A stretch of DNA of 27,872 nucleotides from Desulfobulbaceae bacterium UBA5611 (GTDB taxonomy: Bacteria; Desulfobacterota; Desulfobulbia; Desulfobulbales; Desulfocapsaceae), in the NCBI GenBank assembly GCA_002424635.1, contig DIKT01000002.1, positions 1 through 27,872 on the forward strand, in the 5' to 3' direction. Position 1 is the stretch's first letter. Every line of letters starts with the position of its first letter. Shown in pieces: positions 1 to 7,741 of the stretch. A model generated the notes under the pieces. That model was not told the DNA's origin. It searched no databases and saw nothing but the letters and a program-made list of their open reading frames with translations. A program made the translations under genes and the position numbers.

Positions 1-384
1 AATTTCTGTTCTTCACTGGAATAGGCGACATTGATCTCGCCAAAAAGTCTGGCCTCCTTGATGGCCTTCTTGGCCCAGACCCCGGTGTTGAGATGGGTGG
101 CTTTTTTTCCGGCTCCCAGCAGATTCATGGGGATCATGAAAAACTGACTGGAAGCGCCGCCCTGCAGAAACAGCACCTTATAATTATCTGGAATCTCCAT
201 GAGCTCACGCAGCAATTGTTCAGCATTGGCAGTAACGGCCATAAACTCTTTGGAACGATGGCTTATCTCAATCAGCCCTATGCCTGTGTCCTGGAAATTA
301 ACCACATCTTTGGCGGCCTGCTCAAGGACTTCATAAGGCAGCGTTCCCGGCCCTGGACTAAAGTTGTAAATGCGCTTGGTCATT
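1..384 (-). CDS. serC: phosphoserine aminotransferase SerC, N-terminal part, frameshifted
   Basis: Reading leftward from the ATG at 384, the first eight codons give MTKRIYNF. An in-frame TAG follows, but skipping one T restores a clear SerC sequence (SPGPGTLPYEVLEQA, then GIGLIEISHRSKEF, then LFLQGGASSQFF) down to the window edge. SerC is a PLP enzyme of serine biosynthesis that converts 3-phosphohydroxypyruvate to phosphoserine; the GGASSQF stretch belongs to its cofactor-binding region. The break lies in a run of four A on the plus strand (360-363). The restored frame has an upstream TGA and no start codon, so both halves are needed. AGGGAG lies just upstream of the ATG and supports that start. 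The C-terminal two thirds lie outside the window. A homopolymer sequencing error is the likeliest cause; a genuine mutation is possible. It probably shares a transcript with trmL. Confidence 0.85.
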
Positions 385-423
385 AAGATATCTCCCTGGA
401 ATAAATTAGTATTTATTATAGTT

Positions 424-450
424 ATTATAAAAATGGAAAAGTCATTTCAA
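424..450 (-). promoter_or_regulatory. possible sigma70 promoter for serC
   Basis: On the minus strand TTGAAA (450-445) is followed after 15 bases by TATAAT (429-424), about 40 bases before the serC ATG. The -10 hexamer is perfect but the spacer is short. A second TATAAT lies slightly downstream. The site would let serC be transcribed apart from trmL. This is a pattern match only. Confidence 0.3.
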
Positions 451-510
451 ATTGCCGACAAGATACCTCTTTATAAAAAAACAAGGAATAGAAAAATCGA
501 AAAATCATCA

Positions 511-975
511 TCACTCACCATTCTGTCGCAGGGCCTCATAAAGAACAATGCCGGCAGTCATGGCCAGATTAAGGCTGCGAATATTGGGATTGGCCATAGG
601 CAGGGTATAGCAGCGATCGTGATAAAGCTGCAGGGTTTCCTCCGGCAGGCCCTTGGTTTCCTTACCAAAGATCAGAAAATCACCGGGCGAGAAGTGGGCC
701 TCAGTGTAGGCCCTTTTGATTTTGGTAGTAAAAAAGAAAAGTTTGATTTCTGCCTGTGCCGTCAAGAATTGCTCAAAGCTATCCCAGTATTTGATCGTAA
801 TAAATTGCCAGTAATCAAGACCGGCTCTTTTCAAATATTTATCGTCTGTGGAAAAACCAAGAGGTCTGATCAGATGAAGCACGGAATCGGTGGCCCCGCA
901 TAAACGGGCAATTGAACCAGTATTTTGTGGGATATCGGGTTCTACCAGGACAATATTGAAAGGAGGTGGGCTCAT
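511..975 (-). CDS. trmL: tRNA (cytidine(34)-2'-O)-methyltransferase TrmL
   Basis: This is a SPOUT-family RNA methyltransferase of 154 residues, close to the roughly 157 of E. coli TrmL, which 2'-O-methylates the wobble base of tRNA-Leu using S-adenosylmethionine. Visible family blocks are FNIVLVEPDIPQNTGSIARLCG near the N-terminus, FGKETKGLP in the middle, and PMANPNIRSLNLAMTAGIVLYEAL at the C-terminus; the last two form the trefoil-knot cofactor site. I chose the ATG at 975 (MSPPPFN) over an upstream TTG at 1011 because it gives the family length; neither start has a convincing Shine-Dalgarno. serC lies 126 bases downstream on the same strand. Substrate assignment rests on family resemblance. 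Confidence 0.9.
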   Translation of the reverse strand: MSPPPFNIVLVEPDIPQNTGSIARLCGATDSVLHLIRPLGFSTDDKYLKRAGLDYWQFITIKYWDSFEQFLTAQAEIKLFFFTTKIKRAYTEAHFSPGDFLIFGKETKGLPEETLQLYHDRCYTLPMANPNIRSLNLAMTAGIVLYEALRQNGE

Positions 976-1152
976 AATCAGGTTCGGGATAATTGTTGTT
1001 GATTTCTGCAAAATTTATGATGGCAAAACCTTGATGAGCTTAGTGCGAAAATTATTGTTGTCAAGAAAGCTTTTCGGGCCTTGTCTCTATTTTTTAATAT
1101 CTATCTGTTTGATTGCAGTCTGCTCCTCTTGAGTGTTCGGAATAGGGGCGCC

Positions 1153-1181
1153 TTGACCTGTATAAGCAAAATCAATATACT
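1153..1181 (+). promoter_or_regulatory. sigma70-type promoter of the lipid ABC (mla-like) operon
   Basis: TTGACC (1153-1158) is separated by exactly 17 bases from TATACT (1176-1181). Both hexamers match consensus at five of six positions. Transcription would begin near 1188, giving a leader of about 47 bases before the mlaE ATG at 1235. This is the best promoter match I found by eye in the window. Confidence 0.65.
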
Positions 1182-1234
1182 GAAAAGAAATATATAATAA
1201 TCATCCTTTCTTAAAAGACTTGGCTAAATAGCTC

Positions 1235-2428
1235 ATGGGGACAACTTCATCTCATAAGGGCCGGATCGAGTTTGTCGAGACTTCTCCTAAACAGGCGAAG
1301 GATGAATCAGGGTCAAATCAGGCACCCCACCTGATAATCAGGAGCAGTGGTGACTGGGTTATTGAAGGTTTGCCCGATGTGGATAAAAAGCTGTCTCAGT
1401 TTGCCCGCAAGATTGGCAGGTTGGCCAAGACACCCATTCAGTGGGACGTCTCGGCGGTGGACAATGTTGATTCCGCAGGGATGATACTTTTTATCAGCTA
1501 TTATGATCTCTTGAAACGCCACGATTTTATCGTTGAGATCGTTGGTGCCAGCGCCGGCTATGATAAGATGTATAGACTGTTGAGACAATATGTCCCGGAG
1601 CCTTCTGCCGTTGGCACTGCGTATCCTCATAACTTCCGGCTGATGCCTGAGCTGGGGAAAATCGCTGTCTCTTTTTGGGAGAGTCTGAATGCCTTTCTGT
1701 CTTTTCTTGGTGAAAATTGCATCATCTTGCTGCAGGCCTTGGGCCACCCCTTGTCTATTCGTTATGGCGCGATTGTCAAAAATATTGAAGAGGCAGGAGT
1801 CCGGGCTCTGCCGATCATTGGCCTCACCAGTTTTCTGATCGGGATAGTGATCGCCTATCAGGGGGCGGTGCAACTTGAGAAATTCGGCGCCAATATTTTT
1901 ATTGTCGATATGATCAGCATTTCGGTCACCAGGGAACTGGCTCCTATGATTACAGCTATTGTCGTGGCTGGCCGTACCGGCTCCTCATATACTGCCCAGC
2001 TCGGGGTTATGAAGATAACTGAGGAGATCGATGCCATGCGCACCATGGGTTTTGATCCGCTCCTATTTCTGGTGCAGCCTCGAATCCTGGCCCTGATGAT
2101 CGTCATGCCGTTGCTGATCTTCTTTGCAGATATGATAGGTATCCTGGCTGGCATGCTTATCTCCAACATTCATCTGCATATCTCGTATGGCGAATTTCTC
2201 CGCCGGTTGCAGGTCGCGCTAGAAATCAAACATGTGTGGATTGGTCTATTGAAAGGGCCATTTTTTGCCTGGCTGATTGCGGTTGTCGCCTGCTTTCGCG
2301 GTTTCCAGGTCTCTAAAAGTACTGAAAGTATTGGCCGGTACACCACCATCAGCGTGGTCAATGCCATTTTTCTGGTGATTGCCTGTGATGCCCTTTTTTC
2401 AGTTCTTTTTACGGAGCTTGGCATTTGA
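1235..2428 (+). CDS. mlaE: MlaE-family lipid ABC transporter permease with N-terminal STAS domain
   Basis: This inner-membrane permease belongs to a lipid transporter that moves phospholipid between inner and outer membranes. Residues about 30-115 form a STAS domain (WDVSAVDNVDSAGMILF, with the DSAG turn at 79-82). Residues about 135-397 are the MlaE permease, with several hydrophobic segments, ELAPMITAIVVAGRTGSS at 234-251 and EIDAMRTMG at 264-272. In E. coli the STAS part is a separate protein, MlaB; here it is fused to the permease, which explains 397 residues against about 260 for plain MlaE. No clear Shine-Dalgarno precedes the ATG. The stop codon overlaps the mlaF start. Transport direction and exact lipid cannot be read from sequence. 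Confidence 0.92.
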   Translation: MGTTSSHKGRIEFVETSPKQAKDESGSNQAPHLIIRSSGDWVIEGLPDVDKKLSQFARKIGRLAKTPIQWDVSAVDNVDSAGMILFISYYDLLKRHDFIVEIVGASAGYDKMYRLLRQYVPEPSAVGTAYPHNFRLMPELGKIAVSFWESLNAFLSFLGENCIILLQALGHPLSIRYGAIVKNIEEAGVRALPIIGLTSFLIGIVIAYQGAVQLEKFGANIFIVDMISISVTRELAPMITAIVVAGRTGSSYTAQLGVMKITEEIDAMRTMGFDPLLFLVQPRILALMIVMPLLIFFADMIGILAGMLISNIHLHISYGEFLRRLQVALEIKHVWIGLLKGPFFAWLIAVVACFRGFQVSKSTESIGRYTTISVVNAIFLVIACDALFSVLFTELGI

Positions 2429-3198
2429 ATGATTCTGTAATCACCGTCACTAATGTAGTGACCAGGTTGGGCCGGAACCTGATTCATGACAACATCAGTC
2501 TGAGTATAGGTCCAGGTGAGATTTATGGCCTTCTTGGCGGCAGTGGTTCCGGCAAATCGACCTTGATGAAGGAAATGGTGATGCTGCTCTCTCCACAGAA
2601 AGGAGAAATCACGGTCCTTGGTCATCAGTTATCAACCATCAGCCGAGTTGATGCTTCCTTGCTGCAGCGGCAGTGGGGCGTACTCTTTCAGGCAGGGGCT
2701 CTTTATTCCTCCCTCACCGTGGCCGAGAATATCGGTATAAGTTTGAAGGAATATACCGATCTGTCGGTGAGCTTGATTGACGAGATCGTGGCCATGAAAA
2801 TCAATATGGTTGGTTTGCCGGTTCAGGCAGCCGTACTTTATCCTGCTGAATTAAGCGGCGGCATGGTCAAGCGGGCGTCCTTGGCTCGGGCGTTGGCTAT
2901 GGACCCGCAATTATTATTTCTTGATGAGCCAACCTCAGGCCTTGATCCGATCGGTGCTGAAGCCTTTGATGAGCTGATCCTTAAATTGCGGTCTCTGCTG
3001 GGTCTCACCGTGATCATGGTTACTCATGACCTTGACTCAATCTGGAATGTTGTTGATCGTTTTGCATTGCTGGGTGATCACAAGGTGATTGCCGAAGGCA
3101 CCCTGGCGGAAGTGAAAAACAATCCCCATCCCATTGTCAGCGATTTTTTTGGAGGGGCACGAGCCAGGATCAGGAGTTCAGGCACGGTGACCAAATAA
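2425..3198 (+). CDS. mlaF: MlaF-family lipid ABC transporter ATP-binding protein
   Basis: This is the cytoplasmic ATPase that powers the permease encoded just upstream. Motifs in order are Walker A GGSGSGKST (38-46), Q-loop glutamine 89, signature LSGGM (143-147), Walker B LLFLDEPTSGLDP (163-175) and switch histidine 201. The length of 257 is normal for MlaF. It starts with TTG at 2425, overlapping the mlaE stop as TTGA. The only nearby ATG (2429) is out of frame, while ACGGAG at 2411-2416 sits eight bases before the TTG, so the rare start is well supported and implies translational coupling. The C-terminal tail after residue 240 is basic and probably flexible. Confidence 0.93.
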   Translation: MNDSVITVTNVVTRLGRNLIHDNISLSIGPGEIYGLLGGSGSGKSTLMKEMVMLLSPQKGEITVLGHQLSTISRVDASLLQRQWGVLFQAGALYSSLTVAENIGISLKEYTDLSVSLIDEIVAMKINMVGLPVQAAVLYPAELSGGMVKRASLARALAMDPQLLFLDEPTSGLDPIGAEAFDELILKLRSLLGLTVIMVTHDLDSIWNVVDRFALLGDHKVIAEGTLAEVKNNPHPIVSDFFGGARARIRSSGTVTK

Positions 3199-3224
3199 AC
3201 CAAACGTATACAGCTGTGGCATAA

Positions 3225-4118
3225 ATGGAAAGTCGGATCAATTATACTATTGTCGGTATTTTTGTGGTTCTGTTACTGACCGGGCTGATCTTTTTTGTTT
3301 ATTGGCTGGGTAAGTACGGGTACAAGCAGGAATATGACTATTATTATGTTTATATGGCGGAGTCTGTTGCCGGGTTAAGCCCTGAGGCTGCGGTCAAATA
3401 TCGGGGGGTGGATGTAGGCATTGTCGAGAAGATGATAATCAATCCCGATAACTCCGAAGAAGTTGAACTTCTGCTAAAGCTCAGACAAGGAACTCAGGTC
3501 AAGGTGGACACCAAGGCCACGCTGAAATCCTTTGGCCTGACCGGCCTGGCCTTTGTGGAACTAAGCGGCGGCAATAAAGACTCACCACTATTAAAGAAAA
3601 ATGAAACTATTCCTGTTATTCCGGCCGCCCCCTCAAACTTTGCCCGATTTGACCAGTCGCTGACGACCCTTACCGAAAAATTATCCCGAGCCCTTGATAA
3701 GATTGATCAGCTGCTTAGTGAACAAAACCTGCAAAATGTTGATGAAATTATTGTAGAAATAAAGGATGTAAGCAAAGATGCTGCCAATACCTTAAAAGGC
3801 TTTGAGAAGTTTATAGATAACAGTCTGGCGATGGAACAAGAAATTGTACAGGCCTTTACCAGGGTTGAGTCTGCAGCCTTGAGTGTTGAGAAAATGGCCG
3901 ACAGGCTGGAGCAGGATTATGCCGATCCGGATCGACATCTGGTGAACCTGGTCTATCAGAATCTTGAATCTTTCCATCAATTGCTTTATGAGTTGGAAAG
4001 CCTGGTGGGTGATCTGCAAAGAACGACCAGATCAATTGAAGACAGTCCCGGCGATTTAATCTTTAAACGATCACGAGTACGGCCTGGACCAGGAGAGAAA
4101 GGCTATGAGCAAAAATAA
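3225..4118 (+). CDS. mlaD: MlaD-like MCE-domain substrate-binding protein
   Basis: This is a single-pass protein with one MCE domain, the periplasmic lipid-binding ring component of Mla-type transporters. A transmembrane anchor spans about residues 8-28 and the MCE domain about 37-117 (AGLSPEAAVKYRGVDVGIVEKM, then LKSFGLTGLAFVELSGG). Residues about 141-275 look helical, as in longer MCE proteins whose helices build a channel across the periplasm. The C-terminus contains EDSPGDLIFKRSRVRPGPG, an ending common in this family. At 297 residues it exceeds E. coli MlaD (about 183) but has only one MCE domain, unlike PqiB or YebT. It overlaps the next gene by 14 bases. Confidence 0.9.
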   Translation: MESRINYTIVGIFVVLLLTGLIFFVYWLGKYGYKQEYDYYYVYMAESVAGLSPEAAVKYRGVDVGIVEKMIINPDNSEEVELLLKLRQGTQVKVDTKATLKSFGLTGLAFVELSGGNKDSPLLKKNETIPVIPAAPSNFARFDQSLTTLTEKLSRALDKIDQLLSEQNLQNVDEIIVEIKDVSKDAANTLKGFEKFIDNSLAMEQEIVQAFTRVESAALSVEKMADRLEQDYADPDRHLVNLVYQNLESFHQLLYELESLVGDLQRTTRSIEDSPGDLIFKRSRVRPGPGEKGYEQK

Positions 4119-4743
4119 ATCATATCTTCTGATATTCTCAGCAATCCTGGCTGTTATTATTCTGGCTGCGGGTTGCATGTTTCGGAGCCTGCCTCCGGTT
4201 GAGATTTATAATATTGAGCCCGTGTGGAATCAAGGTAATCCAGCTTACACGGCCAAGCAGGAATCACTCATACTTCAGCTAGCCATTGTTCGAGGTGCTG
4301 AAGCCTTTACTACCACCGAGATCCTCTATACAGACAGGCTGAATAGTCAGAACAGTTATGCTTACAGCCGTTGGCGAGATCCGCCGGTCAGATCGATGCA
4401 GATCATGCTCGAAGCGGCTTTAGGACAAAGCGGTCTGTTTCGGGCAGTGCTGCCACCCACATCGGTGTCGCGGGTTGATTTACTGCTGGAGAGTACCCTG
4501 CTGGATTTTAGTCATCATATCCGCGAAGACAAGGCCGCAGAAGGTGTGGTCAGGATGCGCTTTCATCTGGTTAATAATACCAGTAAGAGAGTTATAGCCG
4601 GCCAAGAACTGGTTGCTCGAAAGGAGGCAGCCTCTTCCGATGCCCGAGGCGCCACTGCAGCATTAAATCAGGCAGCTGTTCAAGTTGCTGATGATCTGGT
4701 GGCCTGGTTAGCAGAACTGGGAGAATTACAGGAACAACTTTGA
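4105..4743 (+). CDS. ABC-type transport auxiliary lipoprotein (PqiC/YmbA-like)
   Basis: This is a 212-residue lipoprotein. The basic start and hydrophobic stretch at 7-22 lead to a lipobox LAAGC with the acylated cysteine at 24. The rest resembles the ABC_trans_aux (DUF330) family, whose E. coli member PqiC is an outer-membrane lipoprotein partnering an MCE protein. Supporting features are the PPVEIYNIEP opening, a central region with IMLEAALGQSGLFRAVLPP, and a final beta/alpha stretch. It is the last gene of the operon; AGGAG at 4091-4095 lies inside mlaD and gives a good start. It probably docks the MCE helical tube at the outer membrane. Family membership is judged by eye, so function is inferred mainly from context. 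Confidence 0.8.
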   Translation: MSKNKSYLLIFSAILAVIILAAGCMFRSLPPVEIYNIEPVWNQGNPAYTAKQESLILQLAIVRGAEAFTTTEILYTDRLNSQNSYAYSRWRDPPVRSMQIMLEAALGQSGLFRAVLPPTSVSRVDLLLESTLLDFSHHIREDKAAEGVVRMRFHLVNNTSKRVIAGQELVARKEAASSDARGATAALNQAAVQVADDLVAWLAELGELQEQL

Positions 4744-4776
4744 ATTATAAGATGAGTACATCATTAATAGATTCAA
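4740..4776. terminator. possible inverted repeat between convergent genes
   Basis: TTGAAT (4740-4745) and ATTCAA (4771-4776) are inverted repeats that enclose a small GATG-AGTA-CATC hairpin (4751-4762). The structure spans the stops of the lipoprotein gene and the convergent CNNM gene. It lacks a clear T tract, so a terminator role is only suggested. Confidence 0.3.
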
Positions 4777-5834
4777 TTGCTTTTTGTCTCTCTTCGATTG
4801 GTGATGTCCTGGGATGCTGATCTATATTGATGTCTGGCCAGTTCCCGCATATTTTTAGCCTTGTCAGACTCATCCATAATTTCTCGCCCAATGATCTCTT
4901 CGAGAATATCTTCCATCGAGATGATCCCGGTCATAGATCCATATTCGTCAACCACGACGAAAAGATGTTGATGCCGCTCAAAAAAATCGACGAGTACACG
5001 ATTTAAAGGCGCGGTTTCGGCCACAAAATGAACCGGCCGTATGAGTTGAGAGAGGGGCAGGGTGTTTTTCTGTTCAGCCGCCGCTAACAAGACATCCCGA
5101 CGCATGATAATCCCGACCACATCATTGGGGTTTTCGTTATAGAGCGGAATTCGGCTGTGGCTGCTGAGTATATTTACCAGTTTCATGGCATCGGCAACGG
5201 TCATCTGCTGGTCGAGAGAAAAGGTGACCGTGCGGGGTGTCATAACCTGACGAACAATTTTTTCCCCCAGCTCCAGGATATTGTTGATGACACGCTCCTG
5301 ATCCGCTTCGATCTTTCCCGACTGCAGGGACAGGGAGGCGATCGTTCGTAATTCTTCAGAAGAAATATGATCACCCTCCCTGCTCGGCATAAGGCGGGTG
5401 ATCATCTGGCAGAGCCAGATTACCGGCTTAAGCAGGATTACCATCAGGTAAAGCGGTCTGGCGATTACCGGGGCCAGTCTGACCGCATAGGCGACCCCGA
5501 TAGTTTTGGGGATTATTTCCGACAGCAGAAGGATAGCAAGCGTAAAAACAGCGGAAAACAGGGCCAGATTTTTCTCTCCCAAGACAACTGCGGCAGAGGC
5601 TCCGGCTACTGTGGCCCCTACTGTATGGGCAAGCGTATTCATGGTGAGGATAGCAGTGATAGGCTTGTTGATATCGCTGCGCATGGAGATCAACAGGTCG
5701 GCTGAGCGGTGCCCCTTTCTCTTGAGCATCTCTACCTGGCTGGCGGAAATGGAATACAGCACAGCCTCCATGAGTGAACAGATAAATGAAATGACCAGAG
5801 CCAGGAAGACGGCAGTTACAAAGGTGGAGATCAC
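4773..5834 (-). CDS. CNNM (DUF21) and CBS-pair membrane protein, hemolysin-like family
   Basis: This integral membrane protein is related to CorC/HlyC-type proteins and animal CNNM magnesium transporters. From a GTG start it has 353 residues. The CNNM transmembrane region covers about 1-165, with FICSLMEAVLYSISASQVE early and SEIIPKTIG at 105-113. VMTPR at 187-191 leads into two CBS domains (about 191-315; second repeat with HLFVVVDEYGSMTGIISMEDILEEIIG). The usual C-terminal CorC_HlyC domain is absent, as in a shorter subfamily. I prefer the GTG at 5834 because AGAGG lies seven bases upstream; the longer reading from TTG at 5879 has no ribosome site. Metal-ion transport, perhaps magnesium or cobalt, is inferred from the family. 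Confidence 0.85.
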   Translation of the reverse strand: MISTFVTAVFLALVISFICSLMEAVLYSISASQVEMLKRKGHRSADLLISMRSDINKPITAILTMNTLAHTVGATVAGASAAVVLGEKNLALFSAVFTLAILLLSEIIPKTIGVAYAVRLAPVIARPLYLMVILLKPVIWLCQMITRLMPSREGDHISSEELRTIASLSLQSGKIEADQERVINNILELGEKIVRQVMTPRTVTFSLDQQMTVADAMKLVNILSSHSRIPLYNENPNDVVGIIMRRDVLLAAAEQKNTLPLSQLIRPVHFVAETAPLNRVLVDFFERHQHLFVVVDEYGSMTGIISMEDILEEIIGREIMDESDKAKNMRELARHQYRSASQDITNRRETKSN

Positions 5835-5958
5835 AAAGATGCCTCTGAATAGGATGGACCCGCAAGCATACTGGGTCAACGAAATATTTAAAATAAATTA
5901 AAATGCAGGTAAGCATGATACTTCTTTGCCAAGAAGCAGCTTAACGTTATATTGCCAT

Positions 5959-5988
5959 AATATACTATCTAAAAAGACTTTTTTTCAA
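5959..5988 (-). promoter_or_regulatory. possible sigma70 promoter for the CNNM/CBS gene
   Basis: On the minus strand TTGAAA (5988-5983) and TATATT (5964-5959) are 18 bases apart. A plus-strand TATACT (5961-5966) overlaps the -10, so the divergent pepA promoter may share this spot, although I found no good -35 for it. The leader before the GTG at 5834 would be about 115 bases long. Confidence 0.4.
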
Positions 5989-6091
5989 TTAGAAAGAATT
6001 TATGCAGGCTGAATATTACTTGTGCAGATAAGCATCCACCAGAGTCACCTGTACAAAGATCAGATGGATTTAAGAAAGATGAGGTTGAAAA

Positions 6092-7615
6092 GTGAAATCA
6101 ACAAAATTGCTGGTTACCGAAAAAATACCTGAACAGTTCACTGGGGATTTATTAGTCTATTGTGTAGAAAAGTCCCAAAAGGGAGCTTTGCAGTGTGAAA
6201 ACGCTACAGTGAGCAGCTGGCTGCAGGCCGGCTCATTTGGGGAGTTCCAGGCCAAAACAGGTGAGGTGTTATTGTTTTATCCCCAAGCCGATAAAAAAAG
6301 TGATTTTGCGGCCAAGCGTCTTCTGGTCGTCGGTTTAGGTAAGTTTGAAGAGCAGGATAGTCATGATGAGCGCCGGGAAAGGTGCCGGCAAATCGGCGGA
6401 ATCATTGCTCAGCAGGCGGCTAAAGTGAAGGCCAGGAAAATTATGATTTGTTTGCCCGAGATTACCGGTATCAGGGCAAAAGAAGTGGCTGAATGCTTTA
6501 CTGAAGGGTTATTTCTTGGTGATTATCGTTTCCTGAAATATAAAAAAGATAATCCTGAGGAAGAGGTGTACCTGGGCCTGGAAGAAATCCGCCTGTCAGG
6601 CAAAAATACTGATGCCGTGCACAAGGGAATGTACGCAGGCCAGATTGCCGCTCTGGCAGCCAGGGAGGCAAGGGATATGGCCCATGAACCTGGAAATTGC
6701 TGGACACCTTCCCATTTTGCCGAACATGGCCGCATGCTGGCCAAAAAATATTCTCTTAAATGTACCGTGCTCGACAAAGATGACATGAAACGGTTGGGAA
6801 TGGGTGGCATTCTGGCTGTGAATCAAGGCTCAGCAGAGCCGCCAGCAATGGTTATTCTTGAATACCGGCCGATTAATAAAGCACAGACCGTGCTTCTGGT
6901 GGGCAAGGGACTGACCTTTGATTCAGGGGGTATCTGCTTGAAACCGGCCTCCTGTATGGAGGAAATGAAATATGATATGTGCGGCGGGGCGGCCGTCCTG
7001 GCCGTGATGCAGGCAATCGGCGAAGAGCGGCCCGATCTGGGAGTAATTGCTATTATTCCGGCAACCGATAACCTGGCCGGTGGTGCCGCCTTGAAACCAG
7101 GGGACATTATTACTCATTATAACGGACTGACCACGGAGGTCATTAATACTGATGCAGAGGGACGGATGATCTTGGCTGATGCGTTGGCCTATGGGCTGGA
7201 GCAATTTCAACCTGATTGTGTAATTGATGTTGCGACCCTGACCGGGGCGGTGATTGTGGCGCTGGGCCATCATCATAGCGGTCTGCTTGGTAATAATGAT
7301 GAGCTGGTAAGCCGTATTCTGGCTGCGGGGCAGCGCAGCGGTGAACCTTTATGGCGTCTGCCGCTGGGTAAAGAATACACGAAACTGATAGAATCACCGG
7401 TGGCTGATATAAAAAACAGCGGCGGCAAGACGGCAGGGACCATCACAGCTGCCGCCTACCTGGAAAAATTTGTCGGTACTACCCCCTGGGCTCATCTGGA
7501 TATTGCCGGCACTGCCTGGGGATTTACAGAAAAATCCTATGTGCCGAAAGGGCCTTCCGGTATCGGGGTGAGGACCCTTCTCGAGCTGGTCCGTAACTGG
7601 CAGAAATTTGATTAA
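6092..7615 (+). CDS. pepA: leucyl aminopeptidase PepA (family M17)
   Basis: This is a cytosolic dimetal aminopeptidase that removes N-terminal residues, often leucine, from peptides; E. coli PepA also binds DNA. The 507 residues match the family length. The catalytic C-terminal domain shows GKGLTFDSGG (271-280), MKYDMCGGAAV (292-302) and the M17 signature NTDAEGR (352-358). The E. coli metal and catalytic residues map to K272, D277, D295, D354, E356 and R358, all present. The N-terminal domain is more variable. It starts with GTG preceded by GAGG at good distance. It stands alone, divergent from the CNNM gene and 126 bases before fbp. Confidence 0.96.
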   Translation: MKSTKLLVTEKIPEQFTGDLLVYCVEKSQKGALQCENATVSSWLQAGSFGEFQAKTGEVLLFYPQADKKSDFAAKRLLVVGLGKFEEQDSHDERRERCRQIGGIIAQQAAKVKARKIMICLPEITGIRAKEVAECFTEGLFLGDYRFLKYKKDNPEEEVYLGLEEIRLSGKNTDAVHKGMYAGQIAALAAREARDMAHEPGNCWTPSHFAEHGRMLAKKYSLKCTVLDKDDMKRLGMGGILAVNQGSAEPPAMVILEYRPINKAQTVLLVGKGLTFDSGGICLKPASCMEEMKYDMCGGAAVLAVMQAIGEERPDLGVIAIIPATDNLAGGAALKPGDIITHYNGLTTEVINTDAEGRMILADALAYGLEQFQPDCVIDVATLTGAVIVALGHHHSGLLGNNDELVSRILAAGQRSGEPLWRLPLGKEYTKLIESPVADIKNSGGKTAGTITAAAYLEKFVGTTPWAHLDIAGTAWGFTEKSYVPKGPSGIGVRTLLELVRNWQKFD

Positions 7616-7741
7616 GCCAATGACCGGAGAGTGATTGTAGCCTACCCAGTCTGGGCATTGAAAGCTGGAATTTTTGATCTAAAAATAGTACATATCTAAA
7701 TTTCCATTATATACCATTAGATAAACACACCAGGAGACAAG

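Noticed and set aside
357..384. Programmed +1 frameshift in serC of the prfB kind
   Set aside because: There is no internal Shine-Dalgarno at the right distance and no reason for recoding in serC; a homopolymer error is simpler. Kept only as a finding to check.
370..903. 177-codon plus-strand open frame opposite trmL
   Set aside because: It is antisense to a clearly recognised SPOUT methyltransferase, has no family resemblance and no ribosome site.
5428..5916. 162-codon minus-strand open frame overlapping the CNNM gene
   Set aside because: It is a different frame of the same strand with biased, Cys- and His-rich composition; the CNNM/CBS frame is clearly the coding one.
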